Below are positions 61,323 to 64,000 of a DNA stretch of 64,000 nucleotides, in pieces. This stretch comes from Antedon bifida (taxonomy: Eukaryota; Echinodermata; Crinoidea; Comatulida; Antedonidae). The translations under genes and the position numbers were made by a program. The DNA lies in the NCBI GenBank assembly GCA_963402885.1, contig OY727103.1, forward strand, positions 1,676,501-1,740,500, in the 5' to 3' direction. The notes under the pieces were generated by a model. That model did no database searches, was not told the DNA's origin, and worked only from the letters and a program-made list of their open reading frames with translations. The first letter of the stretch is position 1. Every line of letters starts with the position of its first letter.

Positions 61323-61446
61323 AGATTAAGGTATTACAAAGAACTTACTCACTTTTAGTTTTTTTTATGCACCAGTTATGTTCAATGATAAGGGGAATTA
61401 TTCTGTGTAACACATATCGACAGAAATAGAACTGAACTGTCCACAA

Positions 61447-62205
61447 AACTTTGATGTTGATGTGGTCAAGTGGACATCGCTGCACTCACTTTAACTAAAC
61501 TTGTTGGCAGTACAGTAGAGTTGTTGGTGAAGTATCAGAAACTTTGATGTTGATTTGGTCAAGTGGACATCGCTGCACACACTTTAACTAAACTTGTTGG
61601 CAGAACAGTAGAGTTGCTAGGTGAAGTATCGGAAACTTTAATGTTGATTTGGTCAAGTGGACATCGCTGCACTCACTTTAACTAAACTTGTTGGCAGAAC
61701 AGTAGAGTTTCTAGGTGAAGTATCGGAAACTTTAATGTTGATTTGGTCAAGTGGACATCGCTGCACTCACTTTAACTAAACTTGTTGGCAGAACAGTAGA
61801 GTTGCTAGGTGAAGTATCGGAAACTTTAATGTTGATTTGGTCAAGTGGACATCGCTGCACTCACTTTAACTAAACTTGTTGGCAGAACAGTAGAGTTGCT
61901 AGGTGAAGTATCGGAAACTTTAATGTTGATTTGGTCAAGTGGACATCGCTGCACTCACTTTAACTAAACTTGTTGGCGAACAGTAGAGTTGCTGGGTGAA
62001 GTATCGGAAACTTTAATGTTGATTTGGTCAAGTGGACATCGCTGCACACACTTTAACTAAACTTGTTGGCAGAACAGTAGAGTTGCTGGGTGAAGTATCG
62101 TAAACTTTAATGTTGATTTGGTCAAGTGGACATCGCTGCACACACTTTAACAAAACTTGTTAGCAGTAGAGTTGCTATGTGAAGTATTTGAAACGTTATG
62201 ATGTT
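61447..62205 (+). repeat. 94-bp tandem repeat, about eight copies
   Basis: The landmark GGACATCGC recurs at 61472, 61565, 61659 and onward at ~94-bp steps up to about 62127. Units contain CACTTTAACTAAACTTGTTGGC and AGTAGAGTTGCTAGGTGAAG and are 95% or more alike by eye. It begins about 125 bp after the POLR1G stop, so it may lie in that gene's 3' UTR. Confidence 0.95.
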
Positions 62206-62654
62206 AAAGTGGAGATTCGACAAAGAAAGCGTTGAGGACTTATTATTTTAATTTAATAAAGTGGAAAGCAATTGAGTAAGTGTTGCGTCACAGAAATAAT
62301 AATAAATGTGACTGTCAGTGTTTCAAAACAACAGTTTGCATAGCAAGAGATAAACATCATTTATAAATTTTTATTTCTGAGTATGAAAATACTAAAATTA
62401 GCATCTTTAATATAAAGTTAAATTAAACTAAAACTGATTAAATTAGTTAAGTACTAACTTAAATATTACAAAGGTTGTATTATTTGGTAAACAAAAAGTA
62501 ATTGGATGTCTTTAAGGACATAGAAATCATCTTCACCCAAAGTTTACAGATTTTATCTTGCTGAAGAATAAAAAATTACAACTTGAATATATATTTAAAA
62601 ATGTTAACAAACAGAAAGTAAAAACCCATTCACCATATCAACCACCACCAAGTT
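62206..62654. other. Intergenic between the 94-bp repeat and the downstream MITE
   Basis: AT-rich; I see no gene or clear element. Confidence 0.5.
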
Positions 62655-62850
62655 AAGCGTGGTTTCCACTAGCAACGCAACGCAGCCACGTATTGATGCA
62701 AAGTGCTGTATTGCGGAACCGACGACGCAAGAGTGCTGCAAACATCGCAGGTTTGATTTGAGGCAGGTGGGGGCAAACACAATTATCGGAAGGGCATTTT
62801 CTTACGTTGCGTAGGTTACGTTGCGTCGTTAGTGGAAACCAAACGTTAGC
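62655..62850. mobile_element. Inverted-repeat element with GGTTTCCACTA ends
   Basis: Left GGTTTCCACTAGCAACGCAAC and right GTTGCGTCGTTAGTGGAAACC are inverted copies. The interior repeats ACGCAA-type motifs. It is related to the outer element at 31363-32505. Confidence 0.75.
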
Positions 62851-62983
62851 AAGCACAATATTAAATTTAGCGAATCCTGTAGAGTAAAAAAGTGTACTAC
62901 ATGATAATTTAGAAAACTATGGAAACCATATCAAACACTATAATAAGATTGGAAAATATTGTATGATAAATATTTTTCTTAGC

Positions 62984-63906
62984 TTATCTATTAAGTTTCC
63001 AGAACAAACAAATAATAATAATAACAATAACTGAAACACCTAAACAAACACTCAAAACTGCGATTGCGACAATATTATTGTCGTTGCAATCCGAGTCTTC
63101 TTCTTCTTCATAATCGTCCTGTCTTTGACTGTTTAGAAAGTTACCACATTTATAAAAGTCGTTCGGCACAGGAGGAAGATCCGATTGTTCACCAACTCGT
63201 ACTATCAGTGCCATGCCAAGCTACAAATAAAAACACATTTCAAATTACAGAACTTCATAATATTGTAGTATTCGGCCCTGTCCATCTTAGATCATGAGCT
63301 CATCTTTTCATGAATCGCGCGATATATAGAGAGTTGTTAAATCGATTGCATTTTTTTTCTATAATTTAAAATAAAACAAATTTCAATTAAATAAGTTTAC
63401 CTCAACATGAAATTCCAAATGACAATGAAAGAACCACCATCCAGGGTTGTTGGCATGGAAACGGAGAATCACGTACCCGCCATCAGGAACAATCACAGTG
63501 TCTTTCTTCAGGGATAAGTGAGCCTCGCGTCGCAAAAGTCCTTTAGAAAAAATAAAAGATTGTTGCGCGGATTTTATGTATACGAGCAAAAGTCTTACTA
63601 TGGGAAACGGTCATGTGATACGTGAAGACCAAACAAAAAGCAAAGATAATATTGAACGGTTCAATTACGGGAATGTTTCCTGGTAAAATCTAGGAAGCAC
63701 AGCTTAGGGCAGGTTGATAGAATGTATTATGTAGTCTAAAATTGTATGTATTTTTTACCCTGTCTATCCATTTCTTTGACCTGCTCAACACTGGTTTCTT
63801 CTCCTATTTTCTCAAAGCCAATCACTCGGAAGAAATGACCATGCAAATGCATTGGATGACTAGTACTAAACTGTTGCCCCTCGTTCACCACTACAAACTC
63901 AACAAC
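62984..63906 (-). CDS. Laccase-like multicopper oxidase, C-terminal part (5' end outside window)
   Basis: Three exons, 63906-63759, 63540-63401 and 63220-62984, encode the last ~175 residues. [12 protein letters not shown] and [12 protein letters not shown] are the two C-terminal copper-binding motifs of multicopper oxidases, supplying type 1, 2 and 3 copper ligands with Met as the axial residue. After the oxidase domain come an acidic linker (YEEEEDSDC) and one transmembrane helix ([20 protein letters not shown]) with a short basic tail, so the enzyme is anchored at the cell surface with the active site outside. The substrate (phenols, amines or metal ions) cannot be told from this part. The first exon listed begins after an acceptor, so more exons lie beyond the right edge. 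It converges on POLR1G. Confidence 0.92.
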
Positions 63907-64000
63907 CTGTAACGTTGAACAAGAAATCGGTCAAAAGCTGCAAATTAGCCAAATCAAGTACTCTCCCCCTTCCTAAAAAAATTATTATTACAAAAAGAGG

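Overview
The window looks like nuclear DNA of a marine deuterostome invertebrate, most likely an echinoderm. It is AT-rich, its genes are cut into many small exons by short GT-AG introns, HYR (hyalin-repeat) domains are heavily expanded, and small inverted-repeat elements are common. Species was not determined. All gene models were built by eye from splice sites and reading phase; no search or alignment program was run.

Layout. 1-9775 is a higher-order tandem repeat (5090-bp period, made of 2353- and 2737-bp halves). On the minus strand it reads as dozens of ~45-48-nt exon-like cassettes, each with a pyrimidine-AG acceptor and a GTAAG-type donor. Single-copy relatives follow up to 10078, then a candidate first exon (11289-11400) and a promoter-like stretch with an octamer and three CCAAT boxes. 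13854-18856 (+) is an ortholog of the meiotic crossover factor REDIC1 (human C12orf40). 19361-40190 (+) is a tandem cluster of HYR-domain adhesion GPCRs: a short 5' fragment (A), a receptor whose first HYR exon has lost its acceptor (B), and a complete receptor of 1189 residues (C). B and C carry 8-9 HYR domains, a GAIN-like region, a GPS and seven transmembrane helices. 42148-43014 (-) is a possible 49-residue microprotein. 43588-51950 (-) is SLC2A13, the proton/myo-inositol symporter. 52126-56990 is a 4.9-kb element with long terminal inverted repeats lying next to the SLC2A13 start. 57371-58717 (-) is CCDC115, head-to-head with POLR1G (59355-61322, +). 61447-62205 is a 94-bp tandem repeat. 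62984-63906 (-) is the 3' end of a membrane-anchored laccase-like multicopper oxidase running out of the window.

How the parts relate. The genes belong to different pathways: meiosis, adhesion signalling, inositol uptake, V-ATPase assembly, rRNA transcription and copper-dependent oxidation. REDIC1 and SLC2A13 are, to my knowledge, neighbours on human 12q12, so their co-occurrence here suggests old linkage, with the receptor cluster grown between them. The cluster appears to have grown by tandem duplication that carried the REDIC1 tail along: a broken copy of the REDIC1 last exon sits between receptor fragments A and B.

The most unusual signals are the splice-site-bearing mini-exon array, the HYR-adhesion-GPCR cluster with all HYR exons in symmetric phase 1, acceptor loss at the first HYR exon in two copies, an indel-free conversion-like tract between B and C, a triple nest of inverted-repeat elements in one intron, and a perfect 62-bp palindrome present in only one receptor paralog.
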